Assembly (NCBI GenBank): GCA_050247255.1
Contig: JBFWUM010000051.1
Span: 1 to 28,674, forward strand
Length of the DNA: 28,674 nucleotides
Origin: JBFWUM01 sp050247255
Lineage (GTDB): Bacteria > Acidobacteriota > Vicinamibacteria > Vicinamibacterales > UBA2999
Direction of reading: 5' to 3'
A program made the translations under genes and the position numbers. Every line of letters starts with the position of its first letter. The first letter of the stretch is position 1. The notes under the pieces are model-generated. The model saw only the letters and a list, made by a program, of their open reading frames with translations, searched no databases and had not been told where the DNA came from. Shown here piece by piece: positions 6,979 through 14,548 of this stretch.

Positions 6979-9189
6979 ATGGCCAGCTCGTCGACGCTGC
7001 TGGATGACGCCGTGGCGGCCGCCGCCGCCGGGGTGAGCGACAACCCGTTCGCCGTGCTCGGCCCGCACGCCGCCGCGGGACGCGATCAGGGACGGATGAC
7101 GGTGCGGGTGGTGCAACCGACCGCCGATCGTGTCGATCTCGTGCCTGCCGGTGGCGAGGCCGTGGCCATGGAGCGCCGGCCCGAGGGGGTGTTCGAGGCG
7201 ACCGTGCCCTACAAGGGGCGCGCCGACGAGTTTGCCTACCGGCTGCGCGTGACTGAATGGGGCGAGACGCGCGATATCGTCGATCCGTACCGCTTCGGCC
7301 AGGTCCTCAGCGACTTCGACCTCCACCTGCTCGCGGAAGGGACGCACTACCGGGCGTGGGAGAAGCTTGGTGCCCACCGCGTGACGCTTGGCGAGTTCAC
7401 CGGCGTCCACTTCGCCGTCTGGGCGCCGAACGCGCAGCGTGTCAGCGTGGTCGGCGACTTCAACCGGTGGGACGGGCGCGTGCACGCCATGCGGAAGCTC
7501 GTGCCGTCGGGCGTCTGGGAGATCTTCATCCCCGAGCTTCCGGACGGCGCCTGCTACAAGTTCGAGATCCGGACGCCGGCCGGCCACCTGCTGCACAAGG
7601 CGGATCCCTACGGCCGCCGCTTCGAGGTGCCGCCGAACACCGCCTCGGTGATCTGGCAGGACGGGCGCTACGACTGGCGCGACGGCGACTGGATGCGCGA
7701 TCGCCCGTCGTTCGACGGCTGGCACGAGCGGCCGATGTCGGTCTACGAGCTGCACCCCGGGTCGTGGCGGCGCGTGCCGGCCGAGGGGAACCGCTACCTG
7801 ACCTATCGCGAGCTCGGCGATCAGCTGGTGCCGTATCTGCGCGAGATGGGCTTCACGCACGTGGAGCTGATGCCGATCATGGAGCACCCGTTCTCGGGAT
7901 CGTGGGGCTACCAGGTGATCGGCTTCTACGCGCCGACCAGCCGGTTCGGCACGCCGGACGACTTCCGCTACTTCGTCGACCGCTGCCATCAGCACGGCAT
8001 CGGCGTGATCCTCGACTGGGTTCCCGGCCATTTCCCGAAGGACCGCCACGGGCTGGCGCAGTTCGACGGCACGTCGCTCTACGAGCACGCCGACCCGCGC
8101 AAGGGAGAGCACCAGGACTGGGGCACGCTCATCTTCAACTACGGCCGTAACGAGGTGCGGACGTTCCTCCTGAGCAACGCGCTGTTCTGGCTCGAGGAGT
8201 TCCACATCGACGGGCTGCGCGTCGACGCCGTGGCGTCGATGCTCTACCTCGATTACTCGCGGCGCGCCGGCGAGTGGATCCCCAACCAGTTCGGCGGCCG
8301 CGAGAACCTCGAGGCGGTCTCGTTTCTCCAGCAGCTCAACACGCTGACCCACGGCCGCGTGCCGGGTACGATCACGGTGGCGGAGGAGTCCACCGCGTGG
8401 CCGGCGGTGAGCCGGCCGGTGTACGTCGGCGGCCTCGGCTTCACCTACAAGTGGAACATGGGCTGGATGCACGACATCCTGGAGTACGCGCGCCAGGACC
8501 CGGTGCACCGCCGCTGGTACCACGGCCAGATCACCTTCTCGATGCTCTACGCCTTCACCGAGAACTTCGTGCTGCCGTTCTCGCATGACGAGGTCGTGCA
8601 CGGGAAGCGGTCGATGCTCGACAAGATGCCGGGCGACGCCTGGCAGAAGCACGCGACGCTGCGCGCGCTCTACGGCTACATGTTCGGCCACCCGGGCAAG
8701 AAGCTGCTGTTCATGGGCAGCGAGTTCGGGCAGTGGCGCGAGTGGAACTACGAGGAGAGCCTCGACTGGCACCTGCTCGAGGACCCGATGCACCTGGGGA
8801 TGCAGCGCTGGATCCGCGACCTGAACCACACCTACCAGCGCGAGGCGTCGCTGCACCAGGTCGACTTCGAGGGCAGCGGCTTCAGCTGGATCGACTGCAA
8901 CGACAACGAGAACAGCGTGATCTCGGCGATCCGCCGCGCCCGCAACCCGCAGGACTTCACCGTGATCGTCGCCAACTTCACGCCGGTGCCGCGCCCCGCC
9001 TACCGCGTGGGCGTGCCCGAGGGCGGCTGGTACGGCGAGCTGCTGAACAGCGATGCCGGGATGTACGGCGGCGGCAACCTGGGCAACGCCGGCGGCGTCG
9101 GCACCGAGCCGGTGCCGGCCCACGGCTTCGACCAGTCGCTGTCGCTGATGGTGCCGCCGCTGGGGTTTGTGCTGCTGAAAAGAAGCTAG
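6979..9189 (+). CDS. glgB: 1,4-alpha-glucan branching enzyme GlgB
   Basis: A 736-residue protein, close to the about 730 of Escherichia coli GlgB. It cuts alpha-1,4 chains and re-attaches them as alpha-1,6 branches in glycogen. There is an N1 and a CBM48 domain (about 20-225), then a GH13 barrel: nucleophile D416 in DGLRVDAVASM, acid/base E469 in VAEES, transition-state D537 in FSHDEVVHGK, and the barrel motif ELHPGSW (257-263). These three residues all sit 11 later than the positions I recall for E. coli (405, 458, 526). The last three codons and the TAG stop (AGA AGC TAG) lie at the edge of an intergenic heptamer repeat. No other glycogen gene is in the window. Confidence 0.97.
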   Translation: MASSSTLLDDAVAAAAAGVSDNPFAVLGPHAAAGRDQGRMTVRVVQPTADRVDLVPAGGEAVAMERRPEGVFEATVPYKGRADEFAYRLRVTEWGETRDIVDPYRFGQVLSDFDLHLLAEGTHYRAWEKLGAHRVTLGEFTGVHFAVWAPNAQRVSVVGDFNRWDGRVHAMRKLVPSGVWEIFIPELPDGACYKFEIRTPAGHLLHKADPYGRRFEVPPNTASVIWQDGRYDWRDGDWMRDRPSFDGWHERPMSVYELHPGSWRRVPAEGNRYLTYRELGDQLVPYLREMGFTHVELMPIMEHPFSGSWGYQVIGFYAPTSRFGTPDDFRYFVDRCHQHGIGVILDWVPGHFPKDRHGLAQFDGTSLYEHADPRKGEHQDWGTLIFNYGRNEVRTFLLSNALFWLEEFHIDGLRVDAVASMLYLDYSRRAGEWIPNQFGGRENLEAVSFLQQLNTLTHGRVPGTITVAEESTAWPAVSRPVYVGGLGFTYKWNMGWMHDILEYARQDPVHRRWYHGQITFSMLYAFTENFVLPFSHDEVVHGKRSMLDKMPGDAWQKHATLRALYGYMFGHPGKKLLFMGSEFGQWREWNYEESLDWHLLEDPMHLGMQRWIRDLNHTYQREASLHQVDFEGSGFSWIDCNDNENSVISAIRRARNPQDFTVIVANFTPVPRPAYRVGVPEGGWYGELLNSDAGMYGGGNLGNAGGVGTEPVPAHGFDQSLSLMVPPLGFVLLKRS

Positions 9190-9252
9190 AAGCTAGAAGC
9201 GAGAAGCTAGAAGCGAGAAGCTAGAAGCGAGAAGCTAGAAGCGGGAAGCGAG
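9183..9252. repeat. Tandem array of ten 7-bp units AAGCKRG
   Basis: Ten consecutive heptamers: AAGCTAG at 9183, 9190, 9204, 9218 and 9232; AAGCGAG at 9197, 9211, 9225 and 9246; AAGCGGG at 9239. The array fills the space between convergent glgB and the sugar kinase and runs into both. AAGCTAG contains the palindrome CTAG, so it gives TAG on either strand: glgB stops at 9187-9189 and the kinase at 9237-9235, both inside units. A short palindrome GAAGCGCTTC follows at 9252-9261. Confidence 0.95.
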
Positions 9253-10131
9253 AAGCGCTTCGACTTCGTTCAGCGATGGGGCGCTTGTCATGGCTCCAGT
9301 GCGCGTGCAGCTGACGGCGGCTGCGGCGTTCGCGACTCGCAGCAGGTCGCGTCCTCTCAGTCCCCGCCGCATCCCGTAGATAAATCCCGCCCGGAAGATG
9401 TCGCCGGCGCCGGTCGTGTCGACGGCCTGCGCGGTGAACGCGGGCTCGACGTGCAGCTGATCGCCCTCGAGCATCATCGATCCGCGGGCACCCAGCGTCA
9501 CGACCAGCAGGCCGTCGTGGGTTCGGCGCAGCGCGCGGAGCGCGGCTTCGGCGTCCCTCTCGCCGGTGAGCGCTTCGGCGATTCCTTCGGCGAGGATCGG
9601 CACCGTGACCGCGGCGACGAGCGCCGCGGTCTGCGACGTCACCGTGTCGATGTCGCTCGTCACCGGCAGGCCGGCGCGTCGCGCCATCTGCGCGAGGGCA
9701 ATCGAGGCGTCTTCGTCGACCGCGTCCACGTGGACGGCACCGGCATCGGCAATCCACGCTGCCCGCACGTCGCCCGGGCGCACGATCAGTGCCGCGTCGC
9801 GCGACCAGAGGATGCTGCGCTCTCCCGCGCGGTCGACGAGGATGATGGCGTGGCGGTTCGGCGCATCGCGCACGATCGCGTGGGCGATATCGACGCCGCG
9901 GCGGGCCAGCTCCACCCGTGCCAGCGCTCCCGCATCGTCATCCCCGAACGAGCCGACGTAGCCGGCGCGCAATCCCAGCGCCGCGCACGCCGCCATTGTC
10001 GTCGCCACCTGCCCGCCGGGCAGCATCTGCCGGCCGATGACCGGGAGCTTGGCGGCGCCGCCGCGCGGCAGCTCGGGCAGCTGGTAGACGAGATCGACCG
10101 AGTTCTCCCCGAACCCGACGACGTCAAGCAT
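9235..10131 (-). CDS. PfkB-family (ribokinase-like) carbohydrate kinase
   Basis: 298 residues from the ATG at 10131. It belongs to the ribokinase/PfkB fold, ATP-dependent kinases of sugars or nucleosides. Visible signatures are the N-terminal substrate region GENSVD (8-13), the GG switch in MLPGGQVATTMA (37-46), and the C-terminal DTTGAGDIFRAGF (238-250) with the anion hole and catalytic base D244. The substrate cannot be assigned. A possible TAGACT -10 lies at 10177-10172 and a GAGGA ribosome site at 10147-10143, so unlike its neighbours this gene seems to have a normal leader. Its last residues, LLASRF, and its TAG stop are encoded by the heptamer array shared with glgB. Longer starts are less likely, because they begin before the conserved fold. 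Confidence 0.9.
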   Translation of the reverse strand: MLDVVGFGENSVDLVYQLPELPRGGAAKLPVIGRQMLPGGQVATTMAACAALGLRAGYVGSFGDDDAGALARVELARRGVDIAHAIVRDAPNRHAIILVDRAGERSILWSRDAALIVRPGDVRAAWIADAGAVHVDAVDEDASIALAQMARRAGLPVTSDIDTVTSQTAALVAAVTVPILAEGIAEALTGERDAEAALRALRRTHDGLLVVTLGARGSMMLEGDQLHVEPAFTAQAVDTTGAGDIFRAGFIYGMRRGLRGRDLLRVANAAAAVSCTRTGAMTSAPSLNEVEALLASRF

Positions 10132-10278
10132 GCTCGTTCTCGTCCTCGACAACCACAAGGGGCACCGCCGCAGTCTAATGCGGCAGGCGCAGTGATGAGA
10201 AAGCAGGAATTCGTGACGATCCGCGGTGACGAATGACAGGCCGGCGGGGACGAATGCCGATGGTCACCAGGCAGCCAC

Positions 10279-10307
10279 TTGACGGCCCACGAGCGAGGCC
10301 CGATAGT
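10279..10307 (+). promoter_or_regulatory. Canonical promoter of lytS-lytTR pair, leaderless
   Basis: TTGACG at 10279-10284 and GATAGT at 10302-10307 are separated by exactly 17 bp. The -10 ends 6 nt before GTG 10314, so the expected transcription start coincides with the start codon. This is the best-formed sigma-70-like promoter seen in the window. Confidence 0.65.
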
Positions 10308-10313
10308 GCCAGA

Positions 10314-11447
10314 GTGCCTCAACCTGCGCTGCGTTTGAGCGTGCCGCTCGTCCTCGGCATCGCCACCGTGCTCGGGTTCTTCTCGACCTTCCAGGCTGCC
10401 AACATGATGCTCGTCAGCGGCGAGACCCCGCAGGTCCCGGTGCTGATCGGCCTCAACCTGTCCTACTGGTGGCTGTGGGCGCTGCTGTTGCCCGGTGTGA
10501 TCTGGCTGGCGCGTCGGTTCCGGCTGGAACGGCACACCTGGAAGCGCGCCGCGCCGGTGCTCGTCGCCGGCCTTTTCGTCTTCGTCGGGATCCACACCGT
10601 CCTCGGCGTGACCGCGCGCGTCGGCATCCTTTCGCTCGCCGGACAGAATCCGGTCTGGTGGCTGCAGTTCCAGAGCAGCGTCTTCTGGAACTTCGACTGG
10701 GGGATGATGACCTACTGGACGATCGTCGGCGTCAGCCACGCCATCGACTTCCATCGCGAATCGCAGGATCGCGCGCTGAAGGCGGCGCAGCTCGAGACGC
10801 GCCTGGCCGAAGCGCAGCTCCAGGCGCTGCAGCGGCAGCTGCACCCGCACTTCCTGTTCAACACGCTGCACGCCATTTCAGCCCTCATGCACCGCGACAC
10901 CGAGGCGGCCGACGCCATGCTGGCGCGCCTCAGCGACCTGCTGCGCCTGACGCTCGATCGCATCGGCGTGCAGGAAGTGGCGCTGCGCGACGAGCTCGAG
11001 TTCATCGACAAGTACCTGGAGATCGAGCGCACGCGCTTCGGCGAGCGCCTGCAGGTGTCCACCGCCATCGACCCGGCCACGCTCGACGCCGCGGTGCCGA
11101 CGCTGATGCTGCAGCCGCTGGTCGAGAACGCCATCCGCCACGGGATCGCCCCGAAGCGCGGCGGCGGCCGCGTCGAGATCAGCGCCCGCCGCGACGGCGA
11201 CTCGCTCGTGCTCGGCGTGCGCGACAACGGCGTCGGCCTGCCGGCCGCCACGCGCAGCGAGTTGAGCACTGGCGTCGGCCTGAGCAACACGCGGTCACGG
11301 CTCGAGCATCTCTATCGCGATGCCTTCAGCTTCGAGTTCGGCGATGCGCCGGGCGGCGGGCTGGTCGTCACCATCGTGCTGCCGTTCGTGAGCGACGCCG
11401 AGGTTCCGGTCGAGACTCCTGAGCCGCGGGTGGAGAGCGTGGCGTGA
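10314..11447 (+). CDS. LytS-type membrane sensor histidine kinase (His_kinase/HATPase_c)
   Basis: 377 residues from GTG 10314, the start favoured by the adjoining promoter. Four membrane segments lie at about 8-26, 43-66, 79-99 and 124-146, with short loops and no large periplasmic domain. A helical linker leads to the LytS-family phosphorylation motif QLHPHFLFNTLHAIS (175-189), where H179 is the likely acceptor. The ATPase domain has LVENAIRHGI (269-278), DNGVGLP (304-310) and GVGLSNTRSRL (320-330). Its stop overlaps the start of the LytTR regulator (GTGA), so the two form a two-component pair. The signal is unknown; the membrane part resembles other acidobacterial orphans rather than the 5TM-LYT sensor. 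Confidence 0.92.
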   Translation: MPQPALRLSVPLVLGIATVLGFFSTFQAANMMLVSGETPQVPVLIGLNLSYWWLWALLLPGVIWLARRFRLERHTWKRAAPVLVAGLFVFVGIHTVLGVTARVGILSLAGQNPVWWLQFQSSVFWNFDWGMMTYWTIVGVSHAIDFHRESQDRALKAAQLETRLAEAQLQALQRQLHPHFLFNTLHAISALMHRDTEAADAMLARLSDLLRLTLDRIGVQEVALRDELEFIDKYLEIERTRFGERLQVSTAIDPATLDAAVPTLMLQPLVENAIRHGIAPKRGGGRVEISARRDGDSLVLGVRDNGVGLPAATRSELSTGVGLSNTRSRLEHLYRDAFSFEFGDAPGGGLVVTIVLPFVSDAEVPVETPEPRVESVA

Positions 11448-12214
11448 GCAAGATCCGGACCCTGGTCGTCGACGACGAGCCGATGGCGCGCGAGCGGGTG
11501 CTGGCGCTGCTGCGGCAGGAGCAGGACGTCGAGGTGATCGGCGAGTGCGGCGACGGCTCGGAGGCGGTGTCGGCCATCCAGCAGCAGTCGCCCGACCTGG
11601 TCTTCCTCGATGTGCAGATGCCCGGCTGCACCGGCTTCGACGTCATCCAGAACGTCGGCGCCGATCGCATGCCCACCGTCGTGTTCGTGACCGCCTACGA
11701 CGAGTACGCGCTGAAGGCGTTCGAGGTGCACGCCCTCGACTACCTGCTCAAGCCGTTCGGGAAGGACCGCTTCCAGGAGACGCTGCGCCACGCGCGCGAG
11801 GCGCTCGACCACCGTCGCGCCGGGGAGCTGGGGCGCCGCCTGCTCGCCCTCGTGCACGACGTCAAGCCCGAGCCGCAGCGCCAGGACCGGCTGATCGTCA
11901 AGTCGGGCGGCCGCGTCTTCTTCCTCCGTACCGAGGAGATCGACTGGATCGAAGCCGCCGGCAACTACGTGCGCCTGCATCTCGGCGAGGAATCACACCT
12001 GTTCCGCGAGACGATGAACAATATGGAGGCGAAGCTCGATCAGCGCCGCTTCGCCCGCATCCACCGCTCGCGTATCGTCAACGTCGAGCGCATCCGCGAG
12101 CTGCAGCCGTGGTTCAACGGCGAGTACGTGGTGATCCTCAGGGACGGGACCAGGCTCACGCTCAGCCGCAACTACCGCGAGCGGCTGCAGGAGCATCTGG
12201 GGAGCAGAAGCTAG
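11444..12214 (+). CDS. LytTR-family response regulator (AlgR/LytR type)
   Basis: 256 residues starting at GTG 11444, overlapping the kinase stop by 4 nt. The receiver domain (4-120) has D10/D11, phospho-acceptor D56 in FLDVQMPG, T83 and K103 in LLKPFGK. A linker leads to a LytTR DNA-binding domain (about 150-250) with IDWIEAAGNYVRLH, RIHRSRIVN and LSRNYRERL, the standard signatures. It should be a transcription factor activated by the upstream kinase; target genes are not evident. The final residues SRS and the TAG stop (AGA AGC TAG) fall inside the first heptamer of the intergenic hairpin repeat, exactly as in glgB. Confidence 0.94.
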   Translation: MSKIRTLVVDDEPMARERVLALLRQEQDVEVIGECGDGSEAVSAIQQQSPDLVFLDVQMPGCTGFDVIQNVGADRMPTVVFVTAYDEYALKAFEVHALDYLLKPFGKDRFQETLRHAREALDHRRAGELGRRLLALVHDVKPEPQRQDRLIVKSGGRVFFLRTEEIDWIEAAGNYVRLHLGEESHLFRETMNNMEAKLDQRRFARIHRSRIVNVERIRELQPWFNGEYVVILRDGTRLTLSRNYRERLQEHLGSRS

Positions 12215-12286
12215 AAGCGAGAAGCGAGAAGCGAGAAGTCAGAACCCTTTCTTGCTTCTCGCTTCTGTCTTCTAACTCCTGCTTCT
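12208..12286. repeat. Inverted heptamer repeat, probable bidirectional terminator
   Basis: The forward arm is AAGCTAG (12208) then AAGCGAG at 12215, 12222 and 12229, and AAGTCAG (12236). After a short centre the complement returns (CTCGCTT at 12258, CTGTCTT at 12265, CTAACTC at 12272). AGAAGCGAGAAG pairs perfectly over 12 bp with CTTCTCGCTTCT (12253-12264), so transcripts from either side can form a strong stem. It lies between convergent lytTR and pheA and supplies the TAG of both (12212-12214 and 12274-12272). Confidence 0.88.
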
Positions 12287-13090
12287 TTCCACCCTCTTAT
12301 ACGTCCCCAGCACTCTCGTCCACTTCGCGAACTCGGCCAGGTGGGTCAGCGCGCGGGCGCACTGCAGGTCGTCGCGGCGGGCGTCCACTTCCACGTAGAA
12401 CAGGTATTCCCACGGGGAGCCGCGCAGCGGGCGGCTTTCGAGCTTCGTCAGGTTGATGTCGCGGAGCGCGAACACGCTCAGCGCCTTGAACAGCGCGCCC
12501 GGCGTGCTCGGCAGCGAAAAGACGATGGTCGTCTTGTTGCCGTCCGAGGGAAGCGCGCCGCCGATGATGGCGAAGCGGGTGATGTTGAACTCGAAGTCCT
12601 GAACGGCTTCCTGCAGCACCTCGAGACCGAAGACTTCGGCGGCCCGGCGTGACGCGAGCGCGGCGGCCCCCTGCAGCTTCTGCTCGGCCACCAGCTTGGC
12701 GCCGCCGGCGGTGTCGTACACCGCTTCGACGGTGGCGCCCAGCTCGCGCAGGTAGCGCTCACACTGGGCCAGCGCTTGCGGATGCGAATAGACGATTTTC
12801 ACGTCCTCGAGCTTCGTCCCCGGCAGCGCCTGCAGGCAGTGGACGACGTCGAGCTCGACCTCGCCGGTGATCTGCAGCTCGTGCTCGAGCAGCAGGTCGT
12901 AGTTGCGGTGAATCGTCCCGCCGATGGAGTTCTCGAGCGGCACGACGCCGTGGGTCGCCTTCTTCTTCTCGACCGCCTCGAACACCTCGTCGAACGACTT
13001 GCACGGCAGCGTTTCCGCCTGCGGGCCGCCGTAGACGAGCGCTGCCGCTTCGCTGTACGCGCCCGGTTCTCCCTGATACGCGAGTCTCAC
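12272..13090 (-). CDS. pheA: Prephenate dehydratase PheA (monofunctional, with ACT domain)
   Basis: 272 residues, typical of monofunctional enzymes with no chorismate mutase domain. It converts prephenate to phenylpyruvate in phenylalanine synthesis. The catalytic part (1-180) begins directly with LAYQGEPGAYSEAA and carries VPLENSIGGTI (50-60) and the active-site Thr T171 in NITRFAIIG. The ACT domain (about 187-265) has the phenylalanine-binding motif ESRP (218-221), so feedback inhibition is expected. The GTG start at 13090 overlaps the stop of the upstream membrane-protein gene (GTGA), so translation is coupled. The C-terminal RSRS and the TAG stop come from the heptamer hairpin. Confidence 0.96.
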   Translation of the reverse strand: MRLAYQGEPGAYSEAAALVYGGPQAETLPCKSFDEVFEAVEKKKATHGVVPLENSIGGTIHRNYDLLLEHELQITGEVELDVVHCLQALPGTKLEDVKIVYSHPQALAQCERYLRELGATVEAVYDTAGGAKLVAEQKLQGAAALASRRAAEVFGLEVLQEAVQDFEFNITRFAIIGGALPSDGNKTTIVFSLPSTPGALFKALSVFALRDINLTKLESRPLRGSPWEYLFYVEVDARRDDLQCARALTHLAEFAKWTRVLGTYKRVERSRS

Positions 13091-13509
13091 GATTGCTCCC
13101 TCAATTCGGCCGCCTTCGCTCGCGCGATGGCGCCGAGCATCATCGACGGCCCGGTCAGCGCCACGATGGCCACGCGCAGCCAGATCGGCGTGCCCCAGGC
13201 CATCTCGCCGGCGGTGAACTCCCAGATCATCATCGCGGTCAGCGCGATCGCCGCAATCCCCACGGTCCGCACCGCATCCTCCCTGGCGATGCGCGCCGCC
13301 ATGTGGCCGGCCAGCGTGCCCAGGAAGAACGTCATCACCAGCCGCGCCGCCATGATGCCCGCGGTGTTGCGCGCGGCGAAGTAATCGCCCGCCGTGTACA
13401 GCTCACGCCCGGCCACGCTGGCCACCAGCACCTGTTCCATCAGGCGTGGCAGCAGGTAGGCGAGCAGGATGCCGATCAGTACGGCGGCGATGCTGCGGAG
13501 GAGAGACAC
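13087..13509 (-). CDS. Small integral membrane protein, unknown function, coupled to pheA
   Basis: 140 residues from GTG 13509. I do not recognise the family. Hydrophobic segments lie at about 4-22, 55-75, 82-98 and 110-130, so there are three or four membrane helices, with a polar loop at 32-50 that could face the periplasm. The start is chosen because TATACT ends 9 nt before this GTG; the frame upstream of it is repeat-derived and not protein-like. The stop overlaps the pheA start by 4 nt. That arrangement ensures co-translation with pheA but does not by itself show a role in amino acid metabolism. Confidence 0.75.
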   Translation of the reverse strand: MSLLRSIAAVLIGILLAYLLPRLMEQVLVASVAGRELYTAGDYFAARNTAGIMAARLVMTFFLGTLAGHMAARIAREDAVRTVGIAAIALTAMMIWEFTAGEMAWGTPIWLRVAIVALTGPSMMLGAIARAKAAELREQS

Positions 13510-13518
13510 GTGGGTGAC

Positions 13519-13524
13519 AGTATA
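13519..13524 (-). promoter_or_regulatory. -10 box of the membrane protein-pheA unit
   Basis: TATACT on the minus strand, five of six consensus bases, ends 9 nt before GTG 13509. The -35 position falls within the GGTGGT heptamer repeat, where no TTGACA-like sequence is seen. Confidence 0.5.
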
Positions 13525-13530
13525 GGGTGT

Positions 13531-13632
13531 AGATGGTCGGTGGTAGGTGGTCGTTGGTCGGAGGTCCGAAGTCGGCGGTCGTTCGCCCGGGACGGTGGCC
13601 ATGGGCAGGCTACGACCGACCGCCGACCACCG
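13531..13632. repeat. CGGTGGT heptamer array with inverted partner
   Basis: Seven degenerate 7-bp units start at 13531: AGATGGT, CGGTGGT, AGGTGGT, CGTTGGT, CGGAGGT, CCGAAGT, CGGCGGT. After about 30 bp, three complementary units follow: ACGACCG, ACCGCCG, ACCACCG (13612-13632). A 16-nt stem with one mismatch and one wobble can form between GGTGGTCGTTGGTCGG and the right arm. The element fills the gap between the rhomboid gene and the promoter of the pheA unit, so it may end rhomboid transcription and overlap the upstream side of that promoter. Confidence 0.85.
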
Positions 13633-13642
13633 CCCCCCCGAA

Positions 13643-14488
13643 TCACAGCATCATCACGGTGACCACGGAGGCGGCGACGGAGATCAGCGACGCTGCGAGC
13701 AGCCCGATCCCAATCGCGATGTGGTCGCCGCGTTCGGGCTTCAGCGGGTCGAGGGCGCGGCCGACGATGTAGCCGGTGCCGAAGCCGCCGAGGTGGGCGT
13801 AGTTGTCGATGGCCGGCATCAGGAAGCCGATCGCGATCAGCATGAGCGCATTCTGCGTGGCCCACGATCGCGCCATGGTGCTGCCGCTGCGGTGGCCGTA
13901 ATAGAGCATGGCGCCCAGCAGCCCCGAGATCGATGCCGACGCGCCGACGGTGAAGCGGCCGCCGCGCAGGATGAACAGGTCGGGGAAGTAGGCGCCGGCT
14001 ACCGAGCTGAGAAGGAATCCGCCCGCCGACGACAGGATGTAGATGATTACCATCCGCGCCGGCCCGTACATCTCGGCGGTCGGCGGCCCGAGGCTGCGCA
14101 GCGCCATCATGTTGAACAGGATGTGCAGCACGCCGCCGTGCAGCCAGCCGGCGCTCAGGATGGTCCACCAGCGATCGAGGCCGAACACCGGGATCGAGCC
14201 GCTGGCGCCAAAGATGAGCAGCGCCTGTGACGAGGGGGAGAGGAACCCGAGGCCGCCCATGCCGATCGACCCCTGTGAGAACACCAGCGTCAGCGCGTAG
14301 ACGATGACGCAGGCGCCCATGACGAAGGGGACGAACCCCAGGTCGTTGCCGAGCGCGCGCAGGACCGGCGCGAACCCCCAGAGCCCGGGGTTGCGGCGCC
14401 CGCAGTTGTAGCAGCGATCGTCGTTGACCCCGACCAGCACGCCGCACGACGTGCAGAGGACCGACCCGGTTGTCTGGCGGCGGAACAT
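13643..14488 (-). CDS. Rhomboid-family intramembrane serine protease with N-terminal zinc ribbon
   Basis: 281 residues. The first 35 hold two CxxC pairs (C12/C15 and C26/C29), a small zinc ribbon on the cytoplasmic side. Six or more hydrophobic segments follow. Rhomboid landmarks are WLHGGVLHILFNMMAL (115-130) with H122 and N126, the nucleophile S184 in VGASASISG, and the base H232 in YAHLGGFGTGY. The nucleophile motif is GASAS rather than the commoner GASGA. The enzyme cleaves transmembrane helices of substrates inside the membrane; its targets are unknown. It has its own promoter-like TAGTAT ending 7 nt before the ATG and is divergent from ubiX. Confidence 0.9.
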   Translation of the reverse strand: MFRRQTTGSVLCTSCGVLVGVNDDRCYNCGRRNPGLWGFAPVLRALGNDLGFVPFVMGACVIVYALTLVFSQGSIGMGGLGFLSPSSQALLIFGASGSIPVFGLDRWWTILSAGWLHGGVLHILFNMMALRSLGPPTAEMYGPARMVIIYILSSAGGFLLSSVAGAYFPDLFILRGGRFTVGASASISGLLGAMLYYGHRSGSTMARSWATQNALMLIAIGFLMPAIDNYAHLGGFGTGYIVGRALDPLKPERGDHIAIGIGLLAASLISVAASVVTVMML

Positions 14489-14495
14489 TCAGGGG

Positions 14496-14501
14496 ATACT
14501 A
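14496..14501 (-). promoter_or_regulatory. -10 box of the rhomboid gene, probably leaderless
   Basis: TAGTAT on the minus strand ends 7 nt before the ATG at 14488, with no room for a ribosome-binding site. No convincing -35 is seen. Confidence 0.45.
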
Positions 14502-14503
14502 CC

Positions 14504-14548
14504 AAGCACCACGCACAAGGCCCAAGGCACAATGCACAATGCCCAATG
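14504..14548 (+). repeat. ANGCMCA heptamer array containing the ubiX start codon
   Basis: Consecutive 7-bp units from 14504: AAGCACC, ACGCACA, AGGCCCA, AGGCACA, ATGCACA, ATGCCCA, then ATG. Three ATGs occur 7 nt apart (14532, 14539, 14546) and therefore in three different frames; only 14539 opens ubiX. The array fills the gap between the rhomboid promoter and ubiX. Unlike the other arrays it has no inverted arm. Confidence 0.85.

Noticed and set aside
6637..9123. 828-residue open frame antisense to glgB
   Set aside because: No recognisable motifs and shadow-like composition; glgB on the other strand is beyond doubt.
9183..9252. Array considered as a CRISPR
   Set aside because: Units are 7 bp and contiguous with no spacers, and no cas gene is present.
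13510..13602. Upstream extension of the 140-residue membrane protein through the repeat
   Set aside because: Those 31 residues are translated heptamer repeat and promoter sequence, not protein-like.
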